A DNA stretch of 64,000 nucleotides from positions 44,881-108,880 of the forward strand of contig NZ_FOEP01000014.1 in the NCBI RefSeq assembly GCF_900110775.1, given 5' to 3'. Under the pieces are notes generated by a model. It was given only the letters and a program-made list of their open reading frames with translations, had not been told where the DNA came from and searched no databases. This DNA comes from Thalassovita taeanensis. GTDB taxonomy: Bacteria > Pseudomonadota > Alphaproteobacteria > Rhodobacterales > Rhodobacteraceae. Shown piece by piece: positions 52,369 through 61,093 of the stretch (positions are counted from its first letter, which is position 1; the number at the start of each line of letters is the position of its first letter). Position numbers and translations under genes: made by a program.

Positions 52369-53448
52369 TCAGCCGCGACGACGACGCCCCCCGGCGCGAC
52401 CACCACGACCGCCCTCTTCGCCCGGCTTGGCAGGCGCGCGGTTGAAGCGGATCCATTCGGCCCCCGATGCATCATTGTCGGTCAGGAAATTGGCTGCCCG
52501 GATCGCCTCCATTTCCTTGCCTGCGCGGGGTTTGGTGCTGCCCAACCCGGTTAGCTGGCAAAACAGTTCCAGATCGATGTCGTCGGGCAGGATGATCCCG
52601 GCGGCGGCAAGCTCCAGCTTGCGCTCTTCGATCTTGGCCATCGGCACCGGCAGGGCTACCGGGTTCATGATGGCCGAGGTCATGCCTGCGGTCATCGCCA
52701 TCGGCAGGAACGCATTGTTGATACCGTGACGGTTTGGCAGGCCGAAGCTGATGTTCGACGCGCCACAGGTGGTATTCACGCCCAGCTCTTCGCGCAGACG
52801 GCGCACCAGTGCGAAGACCTGCAAGCCCGCAGTGCCCATTGCACCGATCGGCATGACCAGCGGATCAACCACGATGTCATGCGCGGGAATGCCGAAATCG
52901 GCGGCGCGCTGAACGATCTTTTTCGCCACTTCAAAACGCACGTCGGGGTCTTCGGAGATACCGGTATCGTCGTTGGAGATGGCCACAACCGGCACGTTGT
53001 ATTTCTTGACCAGCGGCAAGACCAGCTCCAACCGCTCTTCTTCGCCTGTCACCGAGTTCAGCAACGGGCGGCCTTCGCAGGCCTCAAGCCCGGCCTGAAG
53101 CGCACCGGGAACCGAGCTGTCGATGCACAAAGGCACGTCAACGATGGCTTGCACCCGCTCAATCAGCTCTTTCATCAGCGGCGGCTCGACAAAGTTGTTG
53201 TCGGCATAGCGCGGGTCTTCACCCATCTTGTTGGAAAAAACCGCGCCCGAGTTAATATCCAGCACCGTGGCCCCGGCTGCAACCTGGGCGATCGCGTCTT
53301 TTTCTACAGTGGAAAAATCACCCATCTCAAGCTCGGCAGCAAGCTTCTTGCGGCCGGTCGGGTTGATCCGCTCGCCGATCACGCAGAACGGTTGGTCAAA
53401 GCCGATGATGGCGGTTTTGGTTTTCGATTCAACGATGGTGCGGGTCAT
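52369..53448 (-). CDS. Methyltetrahydrofolate:corrinoid methyltransferase module
   Basis: A 359-residue pterin-binding TIM-barrel protein, equivalent to the central folate domain of MetH. CVIGERINPTGRKKLAAEL is the signature start, VLDINSGAVFSN and LCIDSSVPGALQAGL are pterin-binding strands, VAISNDDTGIS and TTCGASNISFGLPNR carry the conserved Asp and Asn. The last 20 residues are Gly/Arg-rich and disordered. It would move the methyl group of methyl-THF onto the corrinoid protein. Its start is three bases after the MetF stop, linking methyl-THF formation to use. Confidence 0.9.
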   Translation of the reverse strand: MTRTIVESKTKTAIIGFDQPFCVIGERINPTGRKKLAAELEMGDFSTVEKDAIAQVAAGATVLDINSGAVFSNKMGEDPRYADNNFVEPPLMKELIERVQAIVDVPLCIDSSVPGALQAGLEACEGRPLLNSVTGEEERLELVLPLVKKYNVPVVAISNDDTGISEDPDVRFEVAKKIVQRAADFGIPAHDIVVDPLVMPIGAMGTAGLQVFALVRRLREELGVNTTCGASNISFGLPNRHGINNAFLPMAMTAGMTSAIMNPVALPVPMAKIEERKLELAAAGIILPDDIDLELFCQLTGLGSTKPRAGKEMEAIRAANFLTDNDASGAEWIRFNRAPAKPGEEGGRGGRAGGRRRRG

Positions 53449-53451
53449 GAA

Positions 53452-54381
53452 TTATCCTTGTTGGCTGGCCGGAACGCCTGAAGCGCCGCCATGTTGGGTG
53501 GCCCAGGCGGCGTTGGTCTTGATACCGCCAAGAGGAAAGAAATGCACGCTTTCGATGTTAAAGGCCAGGTTGGCGGCTTTGTGTGCGGCCAGTTCAGCAA
53601 CCACATCGGTGGGTTCATACGGCAGCAGCAGCTTGGACACGTCCATCGCGCGCTTTTTCAGCACGTTCAGCGAGGGACCAACACCGCAGGCGATGGCAAA
53701 TTTGATTAGCGTTTGCAGTTTGGCTGGCCCAGCAATGCCGATGTGAATCGGCAGGTCGATGCCTGCCGCCGCAAGGCCGTCGGCCCATTTGATGATCGGC
53801 TTCGCATCGAAGCAGAACTGCGTGGCCAGTGCCATCTGCGCATCTGTCGTGGCAGAAAATGCCTGCTTCCAGCGCAGCGCCTCCATCACCAACGTATCAC
53901 CGCCGTCAGCATCAATATCGCGGTTGCCCTCTGGGTGGCCCGCCACGTGCAGGCGCGTGAACCCGGCTTTGTCGAACAGGCCAGTTTCCATCAGTTGCAT
54001 CGAGCAATGAAATTCGCCGACCGGCTGTGCCACGCCTCCGGCCAGCAGCAGCGCCTGTTTCACATCCGCCTCGCCCTGATACCGCGCGATCCAGTCCGCC
54101 AGCGTGGTCTTATCCTTGATGATCCGCGCCGGGAAATGCGGCATCACTGTAAAGCCATCAGCGGCCAGGCGCTTGGCCGTGGCGACCATGTCCTCGATCG
54201 GGGTGCCGTCGATATGGGCGATATAGACGCGGGTGCCCGCAGGCAGCAGATCGCGAAAGTTATCAACCTTTTCAGCGGTGCGCGGCATCACCTCGATCGA
54301 ATAGCCATTCAGGAAAGCCTCGACCTGAGCACTTGCGGGTTTCACCATGTCGTCGCGTTTGCGGAAATTCAGCAGAGCCAT
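53452..54381 (-). CDS. Methylenetetrahydrofolate reductase-like protein
   Basis: A 309-residue TIM-barrel protein of the MetF family that reduces methylene-THF to methyl-THF. VYIAHIDGTPIEDMVATAKRL, cited to 20 residues, and GFTVMPHFPARI are the barrel start, LLLAGGVAQPVGEF replaces the usual GDPP segment, and FCFDAKPIIKWA and HIGIAGPAKLQTLIKFA match the folate region. The family is divergent in this group. GGGAGG lies five bases before ATG 54381; alternatively ATG 54417 overlaps the previous stop by ATGA. FAD-binding residues could not be checked in detail. Confidence 0.82.
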   Translation of the reverse strand: MALLNFRKRDDMVKPASAQVEAFLNGYSIEVMPRTAEKVDNFRDLLPAGTRVYIAHIDGTPIEDMVATAKRLAADGFTVMPHFPARIIKDKTTLADWIARYQGEADVKQALLLAGGVAQPVGEFHCSMQLMETGLFDKAGFTRLHVAGHPEGNRDIDADGGDTLVMEALRWKQAFSATTDAQMALATQFCFDAKPIIKWADGLAAAGIDLPIHIGIAGPAKLQTLIKFAIACGVGPSLNVLKKRAMDVSKLLLPYEPTDVVAELAAHKAANLAFNIESVHFFPLGGIKTNAAWATQHGGASGVPASQQG

Positions 54382-54413
54382 CATGGCCTCCCATAAAGCA
54401 GCGGTGCGCGGGG

Positions 54414-54719
54414 TCATTCAGACGCCGCCCACCCATCATTGGCGATCAGGGTCTTTAGGCGGTCCTGATCGTATTCGGCCTCCAGCTTTGCGGCTTCGGC
54501 CAGAACGATCTCGGATTGGTCACCATCAACGACATAGGGCGCAGCTTTGCGCCATTCCGCCAGATAGTCATCGGTGTCGGCGGCGCCTGTTTTCATGGCA
54601 GCGCGGTCGATTGCCTGCTCAAACCGCTCGTGCAGTTGCTTTTTGGCGCCACGACGGCCTTTGCCGACGATCACCTGCGCGGGAATGTCCCGCCAATACA
54701 CGATAGTCACGTCAGGCAT
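54414..54719 (-). CDS. Small 'virulence factor' family protein
   Basis: A 101-residue soluble protein, opening VTIVYWRDIPAQVIVGKGRR, then a Lys/Glu-rich helical region (AKKQLHERFEQAIDRAAMK) and a conserved centre around DDYLAEWRKA. It matches a small family labelled virulence factor, a label with no functional support here. It sits directly upstream of the MetF-like gene, overlapping it if the longer MetF start is used. Association with methyl-THF and corrinoid genes suggests an accessory role in the split methionine synthase, for example as a small subunit; that is inference. Confidence 0.72.
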   Translation of the reverse strand: MPDVTIVYWRDIPAQVIVGKGRRGAKKQLHERFEQAIDRAAMKTGAADTDDYLAEWRKAAPYVVDGDQSEIVLAEAAKLEAEYDQDRLKTLIANDGWAASE

Positions 54720-54969
54720 TCGATGATTCCCTTTGATCGCTCAGTCCATCTCTAATCCAGCCCGTTTGCGACATATGGGCGGATTTCGACAACTCGGCCA
54801 CATCCAGCGACCAATTCCCAGTATCCGCTTGTATCGGTTGACCCGCCCTAAGGGCTATGGGGGCTGATTGGAAAAATCCTCATCATCAACATGAGCGCAG
54901 CGGCAACGCTTGCACGGGCGCCCAGTTACCACTACCTTGTGGGTAACTCGAAAATGGAGGGCGTGACTG

Positions 54970-56082
54970 ATGACGCCCAAGCGTCCCAAAGGTGCGGGCG
55001 CGTTCCCGAAACCGGTTGAGAGCCCCGCGCCCAATACACCGGACCCAGCCGAACTGTATGCCGCGCTGGATCTGGGCACTAATAGCTGCCGCATGCTGAT
55101 TGCCCAACCCAAGGGCAGCCAGTTTCATGTGGTGGACAGTTTCTCTAAATCCGTCCAGCTTGGATCGGGTTTGGAAAGCACGGGCCTATTGGGTCGGGCG
55201 TCGATGGGTCGTACCATTCAGGCGCTGCGCATCTGTCAGCAAAAGCTGAAGCGGCACAAGGTGCAGCGGATGCGTCTGGTGGCAACAGAAGCGTGCAGAC
55301 GGGCCGAAAATGCCGGCGATTTCATTCGGCAGGTTCGGCGTGAAACCGGGTTACAGCTTGAGATCATCCAACCCGAGGAAGAAGCTCGGCTGGCGGTGAT
55401 TTCCTGTGCGCCCTTGGTCAGCACAAGAACCGAACAACTGTTGGTGGTTGATATTGGTGGCGGCTCGACCGAGCTGGTGTGGATCGACCTGACTTCGGTG
55501 CCGAACCGCGAGCGCCCGCGCGCGATCATGCGGCTGCATGCCGGGTTTCACCCCGCCGAAAGCCCGTTTCCCGCAGCCAAGGTCGTGGACTGGATCTCGG
55601 TGCCCTTGGGGGTGGCGACATTGCGCGATCAGTTCAACGATGTTGAGGATGACGCTGCCCGGTTTGCGCTGATGAGTTGGTTTTTCGAGGAAAACCTGGC
55701 CGAGTTCACGCCGTACAAGGACGAACAGACCCGCGAGGGGTTCCAGATTGTCGGCACCAGCGGCACCGTGACCACTGTGGCGGCCTCGCATCTGGGGCTG
55801 AAACGGTATGACCGGACGAAGGTGGACGGGCTGCGGATGACCTCGGATCAAATTGACAAGGTGATCCGGGGGTATTTGAATCTTGGCCCCGCCGGACGCC
55901 GCCGCGACCCGCGCATTGGACAGGACCGGCAAACGCTGATCATGTCGGGCGCGGCCATTCTTCAGGCCTTGTTGCGCTGCTGGCCCACAGATCGCTTGTC
56001 TGTGGCGGACCGTGGCCTGCGCGAAGGGCTTTTATATGCACAAATGAGCGCTGATGGCGTTCTCGAAGACGGACCTTTCTGA
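54970..56082 (+). CDS. ppx: Exopolyphosphatase (Ppx/GppA family)
   Basis: A 370-residue phosphatase of the sugar-kinase/actin superfamily. [16 protein letters not shown] is the phosphate-1 loop, [11 protein letters not shown] follows, [14 protein letters not shown] is phosphate-2, and [15 protein letters not shown] is the adenosine-type loop. It cleaves polyphosphate or guanosine pentaphosphate. The N-terminal 25 residues are Pro/Lys-rich. It is slightly longer than short bacterial Ppx forms. The stop shares a base with the rlmE start (TGATG), a pairing that is common in this bacterial group. Confidence 0.9.
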   Translation: MTPKRPKGAGAFPKPVESPAPNTPDPAELYAALDLGTNSCRMLIAQPKGSQFHVVDSFSKSVQLGSGLESTGLLGRASMGRTIQALRICQQKLKRHKVQRMRLVATEACRRAENAGDFIRQVRRETGLQLEIIQPEEEARLAVISCAPLVSTRTEQLLVVDIGGGSTELVWIDLTSVPNRERPRAIMRLHAGFHPAESPFPAAKVVDWISVPLGVATLRDQFNDVEDDAARFALMSWFFEENLAEFTPYKDEQTREGFQIVGTSGTVTTVAASHLGLKRYDRTKVDGLRMTSDQIDKVIRGYLNLGPAGRRRDPRIGQDRQTLIMSGAAILQALLRCWPTDRLSVADRGLREGLLYAQMSADGVLEDGPF

Positions 56083-56840
56083 TGAACGACAAACCCTCCT
56101 CCGGCAAAACCCCTTCGGGGAAAACGCCTTCGGGCAAGAATATCTCGGGCCGCGGACAGCGCGACCTCAAGGTTCAGGTGAAATCTGCCCGTGGGCGCAA
56201 GCTCAGCTCGACCCGCTGGCTGCAGCGGCAACTGAATGACCCCTATGTCAAACGCGCCAAGATCGAAGGCTATCGCGGACGTGCGGCCTTCAAGATCCTC
56301 GAGCTAGACGAGAAGTTCCGGTTTCTGGTCCCCGGTGCGCGCATCGTCGATCTGGGCTGTGCCCCCGGCGGCTGGTGCCAGGTGGCGGTCAAACGGGTCA
56401 ACGCGTTGGGCGAAAAGCCGGGCAAGAAAATCGGCACCATTCTTGGCGTCGATCTGCAAGAGGTTGAGCCGATTGCAGGCTGCGAAATTCACCAACTGGA
56501 TTTCATGGACGAAGGCGCCGATGAACAGGTCAAGGAATGGCTGGGCGGCAAGGCCGATGTGGTAATGTCCGACATGGCGGCGTCGTCGTCAGGGCACAAA
56601 CAGACCGACCATTTGCGCATCATCTCGCTTTGCGAGGCGGCGGCCTACTTCGCCTTTGATGTGCTGGAGGACGGTGGCACATTCGTCGCCAAGGTTCTGG
56701 CCGGTGGTGCCGAGGGCGATCTTCAAAAGCTGCTCAAGCTGAAATTCACCAAGGTGATGAACGTCAAGCCGCCGGCGTCGCGCTCGGACAGTTCGGAAAA
56801 ATTTGTGGTCGCCACAGGATTTCGCGGCGACGACGCCTGA
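56082..56840 (+). CDS. rlmE: 23S rRNA (uridine-2'-O-)-methyltransferase RlmE
   Basis: A 252-residue FtsJ-type enzyme that 2'-O-methylates U2552 in the A-loop of 23S r[18 protein letters not shown] is the N-terminal signature; motif I is [14 protein letters not shown]; the catalytic K-D-K-E tetrad is recognisable, with the Lys in AAFKIL, Asp in VVMSDMA, a late Lys in FVAKVLAG and Glu in SSEKFVV. An unusual N-terminal extension of about 25 residues repeats [13 protein letters not shown] and is basic and disordered, probably binding RNA. It is coupled to ppx. Confidence 0.93.
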   Translation: MNDKPSSGKTPSGKTPSGKNISGRGQRDLKVQVKSARGRKLSSTRWLQRQLNDPYVKRAKIEGYRGRAAFKILELDEKFRFLVPGARIVDLGCAPGGWCQVAVKRVNALGEKPGKKIGTILGVDLQEVEPIAGCEIHQLDFMDEGADEQVKEWLGGKADVVMSDMAASSSGHKQTDHLRIISLCEAAAYFAFDVLEDGGTFVAKVLAGGAEGDLQKLLKLKFTKVMNVKPPASRSDSSEKFVVATGFRGDDA

Positions 56841-57065
56841 CTACAGGATCGCCCGGCCAGCGGCGGCAAGACCTGCCACCGGGCGCAAGGACTGAACTGC
56901 TGACCGCGCCAACAAATCAGCGGTGGCAACGGGCAGCGGCATATCGCGACCGGTCCCCTCGCGGATGGTGCCAAGGTTTTGTTGGCGGATCAGTTCAAAC
57001 AGCCGCATATGGCGCGCCAGCGCCTGCGACGGGTCAAGTGGCGGCTTCATAGCTGGCTGTAACAT
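56841..57065 (-). CDS. Small hypothetical protein convergent with rlmE
   Basis: A 74-residue frame (SQALARHMRLFELIRQQNLG and RDMPLPVATADLLARSAVQS are its helical parts). AGGAG lies 11 bases before ATG 57065. Its stop directly abuts the rlmE stop. It matches no family I know. A real protein is plausible because the codon pattern resembles the neighbours and the amphipathic helices look natural, but the evidence is thin. Confidence 0.45.
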   Translation of the reverse strand: MLQPAMKPPLDPSQALARHMRLFELIRQQNLGTIREGTGRDMPLPVATADLLARSAVQSLRPVAGLAAAGRAIL

Positions 57066-57161
57066 CGGGGTATGCACTCCTGCTCGTTCCTAGGATACGG
57101 CAGAGTATGGCCTAAAATTGCGGCAGGATTGGCACAGAACTATAGCATTCCGCAGACATTG

Positions 57162-58574
57162 TCAGTTGAGGTCTTCCAGTAGCCGACCATGGCGACGCAT
57201 TTCGGTCAGGATGCCGCCAAAGGTTCCAATCCCGCGCGCCTCCAGCATTGGCAACATCTTGCACAGGACCTCGGCGGTGGCACGCGCATCGCCCATCGCC
57301 GTGTGGCGCTGCGCGGCGGGGATGGTCACGCCCAGCCTGTCGCACAACGCATCCAGCGTGTGGGTCTGGCTGGCCCCAAACAGCACAGCCGACACCAGAA
57401 CCGTATCCAGAATCGGATGATCCCAACTCAGCCCCATCCGCTTACTGTGCCGATGCAGAAAAGCCATGTCGAACGGCGCGTTGTGTGCGACGATCACAGC
57501 ATCCTGCGCAAATTGGTGAAATCGCCGCGCCGCCACGTCGATCGTCGGTGCCCCCTGAACCATCGCCTGCGTGATCCCGTGTACTTTGGTAGACACGACC
57601 GGGATCGGAATTTGTGGATCGACCAGCATGTCGACCTTCTCACCCGCAACAATACGACCCCGAACGATCCGTACTGCGCCGATTTGAACGACTTCGTCCT
57701 TGTGCGGCAGCAGCCCGGTGGTTTCTGTGTCGAATACGGCGAAGACGAGATCCGACAGAAGCTTGTCGTCCGCCGAGGTGCCAGAGGCCTGTTCGAGCAG
57801 GTCGAAATCATAGATCAGAGGCCGGGCGGTCTCGGGTGAAATCATCGCTGCGGCCTCGTCGATCATCAACATGTAGCCCGCGCCATTTTCCAGCGGCTTC
57901 ATCCGCGCGGTATAGGTCTGCTGCCCATCGGCCCCCGACATTGTGAAGCTGATCTCGCGGCCAAAGCGTACGGCACTGGCCCAAGCGCGCTCGACTTCAG
58001 TCGGATCGAAATAGTCGAAGATCGAGGCATTCAGGCGCGGGGTGTGGACCTGCGCCAACACCGCCGCCGCCTGCCCATCGTAAAGCACAATACGATGCGC
58101 CGGGCTGATCAGGATGATGGCCACCGGAATATCCGTCAGAAGGGCCGTCAGTCGGTCACGCTCAAGCGCAAGCCGGGCGGTTTCACTGGCCACGGTCGCG
58201 GCAGTGGAGGTGGCACTTTCGCTCAACTGGCGGCCCACGGCGTCGGCTGCCGGGGCCAGATCGCCCAGATAGCGCGTCGCCTGCATATCGATGGCCGTCG
58301 CGCCGTCAGTATGGGCACGCACCCGCATGTCGGCGGCCAGCCGTTCAATCGGCTTGGCAAGGTTTTCATCGAACAACAGCCAGACGCCAGCCGTCAGTCC
58401 CAGCACCCCGAACACCGACAAGACAGCCACAAAGACAAAGGCCGAAGTCATATCCCCCGACTGCGCCCGACCATACCCGACCCCCAGCGCGCCCAGCACA
58501 ATGGCCACGGCCCCCAGCCCCAGAAAGGCAAAGAACAGAAAGACCCGCAGGCGAAGGCTGAGCCGGGCCAGCAT
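57162..58574 (-). CDS. Membrane-anchored PAS-DEDDh exonuclease (DnaQ-like)
   Basis: A 470-residue fusion. Two membrane helices (10-33, 43-68) are followed by a HAMP-like linker with ENLAKPIERLAADMR, a PAS-like domain (140-245) containing LLTDIPVAIILISPAHRIVL, split after 20, and a DnaQ-type 3'-5' exonuclease domain (275-470). The exonuclease motifs are FDTETTGL (281-288), HNAPFDMAF (364-372) and HTAMGDARA (424-432), giving a full DEDDh set. It has the order of a sensor kinase with a nuclease in place of the kinase. The start overlaps the preceding stop (TGATG). It ends the acs-adk-symporter operon. Substrate unknown. Confidence 0.88.
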   Translation of the reverse strand: MLARLSLRLRVFLFFAFLGLGAVAIVLGALGVGYGRAQSGDMTSAFVFVAVLSVFGVLGLTAGVWLLFDENLAKPIERLAADMRVRAHTDGATAIDMQATRYLGDLAPAADAVGRQLSESATSTAATVASETARLALERDRLTALLTDIPVAIILISPAHRIVLYDGQAAAVLAQVHTPRLNASIFDYFDPTEVERAWASAVRFGREISFTMSGADGQQTYTARMKPLENGAGYMLMIDEAAAMISPETARPLIYDFDLLEQASGTSADDKLLSDLVFAVFDTETTGLLPHKDEVVQIGAVRIVRGRIVAGEKVDMLVDPQIPIPVVSTKVHGITQAMVQGAPTIDVAARRFHQFAQDAVIVAHNAPFDMAFLHRHSKRMGLSWDHPILDTVLVSAVLFGASQTHTLDALCDRLGVTIPAAQRHTAMGDARATAEVLCKMLPMLEARGIGTFGGILTEMRRHGRLLEDLN

Positions 58575-59095
58575 CAAGTGGCCTCGCAGACAATCTTGAA
58601 CGCGGGGTTGTCAGCCGCGACCGGAGCCCAATCGGCATCGGTGACAGCACCGGTCGCGTCAAACTCGGCACCATCAATAAGCTGTGCCTGTCGCTGCCCC
58701 GCGCAATCGATCAGAACAGGCAACTTGTTCACCGGGGCCCAGCGGCCAAAAAACAGCAAGTCCACAATGCGCTGACCGGGCACCGAAGGGTTGCTACGCA
58801 GGCTGGCCAGATCGACCGCCATGAACCGCTCGACAAAGGGCCAGGCATAGGTCCAGGGGCGATAAATCGCTTTGCTCTCGACGGTTTGGGCGACCACGAT
58901 ACCGCCCGGCAGGTTGGCGGTTGTGCGGCCATACCAGCTGTATTCATTCGAGATTGTTGCTGCGATCATTGCGGCACCGGCGCCCACCGGCACCAGCCAG
59001 CGCGGCAAACGCCCGCTCAGGCCTTTGTTCAACAGCATGACGATACCAGCCCCGGCCACGCCTGCGATAAAGGTCGCAATCAGTTCCAGAAACAT
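58574..59095 (-). CDS. Hypothetical membrane protein of the acetate operon
   Basis: A 173-residue protein with two N-terminal hydrophobic segments (about 4-22 and 33-50) and a soluble C-terminal part. NEYSWYGRTTANLPGG and YRPWTYAWPFVERFMAVDLA, cited up to 20 residues, are the most conserved-looking stretches. No known family recognised. It has an excellent GGAGGAGGG ribosome site and overlaps the exonuclease gene by one base, so the two should be made together. It may be a membrane partner of the PAS-exonuclease; function unknown. Confidence 0.72.
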   Translation of the reverse strand: MFLELIATFIAGVAGAGIVMLLNKGLSGRLPRWLVPVGAGAAMIAATISNEYSWYGRTTANLPGGIVVAQTVESKAIYRPWTYAWPFVERFMAVDLASLRSNPSVPGQRIVDLLFFGRWAPVNKLPVLIDCAGQRQAQLIDGAEFDATGAVTDADWAPVAADNPAFKIVCEAT

Positions 59096-59148
59096 TTTCC
59101 CTCCTCCTCCTGCCGCCTGAATGGCGACATTTATTACAGTGGCAGATG

Positions 59149-60972
59149 CTAGCCTATCATGCCCCGCCCATGCCCCGCAGCCGATTGCAGAGTTTTAACC
59201 ACGACAAAGGCGTTGCGCAGATGGCTGCGTTCGAAATCCGACAGCTCGGCCAGCGGCATGAAGTTATCCGGAGGTGCGCCGCGTTTGACCTGGTTCGCCT
59301 GATGCAACAGTCGGGTTTCGGCGATCAGGTCATAGGCATCGAGCAGATCACGCCCACCAGACGTGCTCAGCGCCCCTGCCCCGCTTGCCGCCTCGATCCG
59401 GGCACGAGTATTGACGGCCTCAAGCCGCCCCTGCAACGCATAGATCCGCCCCAAATCAACCACCGGCACCACACCGTTGTGTTTCAGATCAAGTGTATCT
59501 TTGTGCTCGCCCGACCGGATTGTGGCAAAGCCGCGCAGCAGGCCCAGCGGTGGCGTGTGCTTCAGCGAATTGCTGAGCATATGGGCGACGAAGATCGAAT
59601 TGCCACTCGCAGCCTTGAGGGTCGCTGCTTGCAGGTCGTCAAACAGCTCTGCGTTCCCGCCGATCGGACGCAAGTCGAACATGACGCTGGCCAACATTTG
59701 CGCCATCGGGTCCGGTGTGGCGATCCAGCTGCGGAAATAGTCGCGCCAGACGCGCAGCGGTTGGCACCAACGCGGGTTTGTCGCCATCATGTCACCGGGA
59801 CAATAAACATAGCCGCAGATGTGCAGCCCATCACTGACGAATTTCGCCAGCGCATGGAAATAGGGCATGTCGGCCTGTGTCACCGCATCGTCAAGGAACA
59901 GGCAGTTGTCCTGATCCGAAACGCCAGTTTGCTCCTGCCGTCCCTGACTGCCGCAGGCGAGCCAGAGATAGGGCACGGGCGGCTTGCCCAGCTGCGCCTC
60001 AGCCAGCGTCAGCAGGCGGCGGGTGGTGGTGTCTGCAATGTCGGTGATCAGGCGCGTCACGACCTCGTGGCGGCTCCCTGCGGCGACCAGTTGCACCAAC
60101 AGCCGCGGGATGCGCGCAGTGACCCGCGCCATATCCGCGGCCGTACTGGCGCGAGCAATTTCCGATACAAGCTCGGCAGAGGAGACAGCCTGAAACCGGG
60201 TCAGATCAGTCTGGGTGACAATGCCCACCAGTTTGCCGCCCTCGCACACCGGGATGTGGCCGATATGCTGCTCCATCATCGCGTGCAGCACGTCCGACCC
60301 AATGGCACTCGGGCCAAGCGTGAGTGGCGCTTTGGTCATCAGCCGTGCCACCGGCGTGGTCAGCGGCAGCGCATCGGCCAGCACCTTGTTTGACAGGTCG
60401 CGGATGGTCAGGATGCCGATCAGCGACGCCCCATCGGTGACGCACAGCGAAGATATCCGGTGATCGCGCATCAGCCGTGCGGCCTGTTGCACGGTCGCGT
60501 CAGCCGCGCAGGTGACAGGATTGCGGGCCATCAGGGTTTCGACCTTGATCGTACTCAAGTCATTGCTGCGCGGTTTGTCGGCGCGCGAGCGGTCGAAGAA
60601 TCGGCGCACGGCAGCGTGCTCGGCCCGCAGCGCAATGAAGGCAGGCGTCGGCAGAAGCAGAAGATCGCTGTCTTGGGTTGCGGTGGCGGTGGTCGCTGCC
60701 AGCCCGTCGCGCAGCAGCCCGCGTTCGCCGAAGCTGTTGCGCACCCCCAGCAGCGACACCGGCACATCATTGGCATCGCGAATTTCGATCTGACCGTGGT
60801 GGATGAGATACAGCCCCTCGAGCGGCTCGCCCAGAGTATAGACGCGGTCGCCCGCAGCGACCCGGCGCAGACGCAGCGTTGCCGCCAGCGCATCGCGGGC
60901 CTGGGGCGGCAGCACATCATAGGGATGCACCGACGACAGAAATCTGTGCAGATCAGGCAGGCGCGTCGGCAT
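59149..60972 (-). CDS. cNMP-binding/CBS/DUF294 nucleotidyltransferase-like protein
   Basis: A 607-residue soluble multi-domain protein. Residues 15-125 are a Crp-like cyclic-nucleotide domain (LYLIHHGQIEI, FGERGLL). Residues 145-260 are a CBS pair (VTCAADATVQQAARLMRDHR then a second unit with HIGHIPVCEGGKLVG). Residues 290-600 are DUF294 with a nucleotidyltransferase motif GSQGRQEQTGVSDQDN (341-356) and two Asp metal ligands. The arrangement suggests allosteric control by cNMP and adenylates of a nucleotidyl transfer. Relatives lie next to acetate symporters in many proteobacteria. Separated from the symporter gene by three hairpins. Confidence 0.9.
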   Translation of the reverse strand: MPTRLPDLHRFLSSVHPYDVLPPQARDALAATLRLRRVAAGDRVYTLGEPLEGLYLIHHGQIEIRDANDVPVSLLGVRNSFGERGLLRDGLAATTATATQDSDLLLLPTPAFIALRAEHAAVRRFFDRSRADKPRSNDLSTIKVETLMARNPVTCAADATVQQAARLMRDHRISSLCVTDGASLIGILTIRDLSNKVLADALPLTTPVARLMTKAPLTLGPSAIGSDVLHAMMEQHIGHIPVCEGGKLVGIVTQTDLTRFQAVSSAELVSEIARASTAADMARVTARIPRLLVQLVAAGSRHEVVTRLITDIADTTTRRLLTLAEAQLGKPPVPYLWLACGSQGRQEQTGVSDQDNCLFLDDAVTQADMPYFHALAKFVSDGLHICGYVYCPGDMMATNPRWCQPLRVWRDYFRSWIATPDPMAQMLASVMFDLRPIGGNAELFDDLQAATLKAASGNSIFVAHMLSNSLKHTPPLGLLRGFATIRSGEHKDTLDLKHNGVVPVVDLGRIYALQGRLEAVNTRARIEAASGAGALSTSGGRDLLDAYDLIAETRLLHQANQVKRGAPPDNFMPLAELSDFERSHLRNAFVVVKTLQSAAGHGRGMIG

Positions 60973-60997
60973 TGTCCCCTCCGGTCAGGCATAAAAT

Positions 60998-61085
60998 GCG
61001 GCGTGATTTAAACGCCGCCTTCCGCCCGAGCGTTTCAGGCGGAAGGGAAAGGATCAAGGGGCGGGCACGTTTTCGCACCCGCCCC
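60998..61085 (-). repeat. Three consecutive inverted repeats between symporter and DUF294 genes
   Basis: GCGGCGT/ACGCCGC (60998-61004, 61012-61018), CTTCCGCC/GGCGGAAG (61019-61026, 61038-61045) and GGGGCGGG/CCCGCCCC (61058-61065, 61078-61085). All are perfect and fill almost the whole 121-base gap. No T-run follows on the minus strand, so mRNA protection or processing with differential expression is more likely than termination. Confidence 0.75.
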
Positions 61086-61093
61086 GATGAGAT

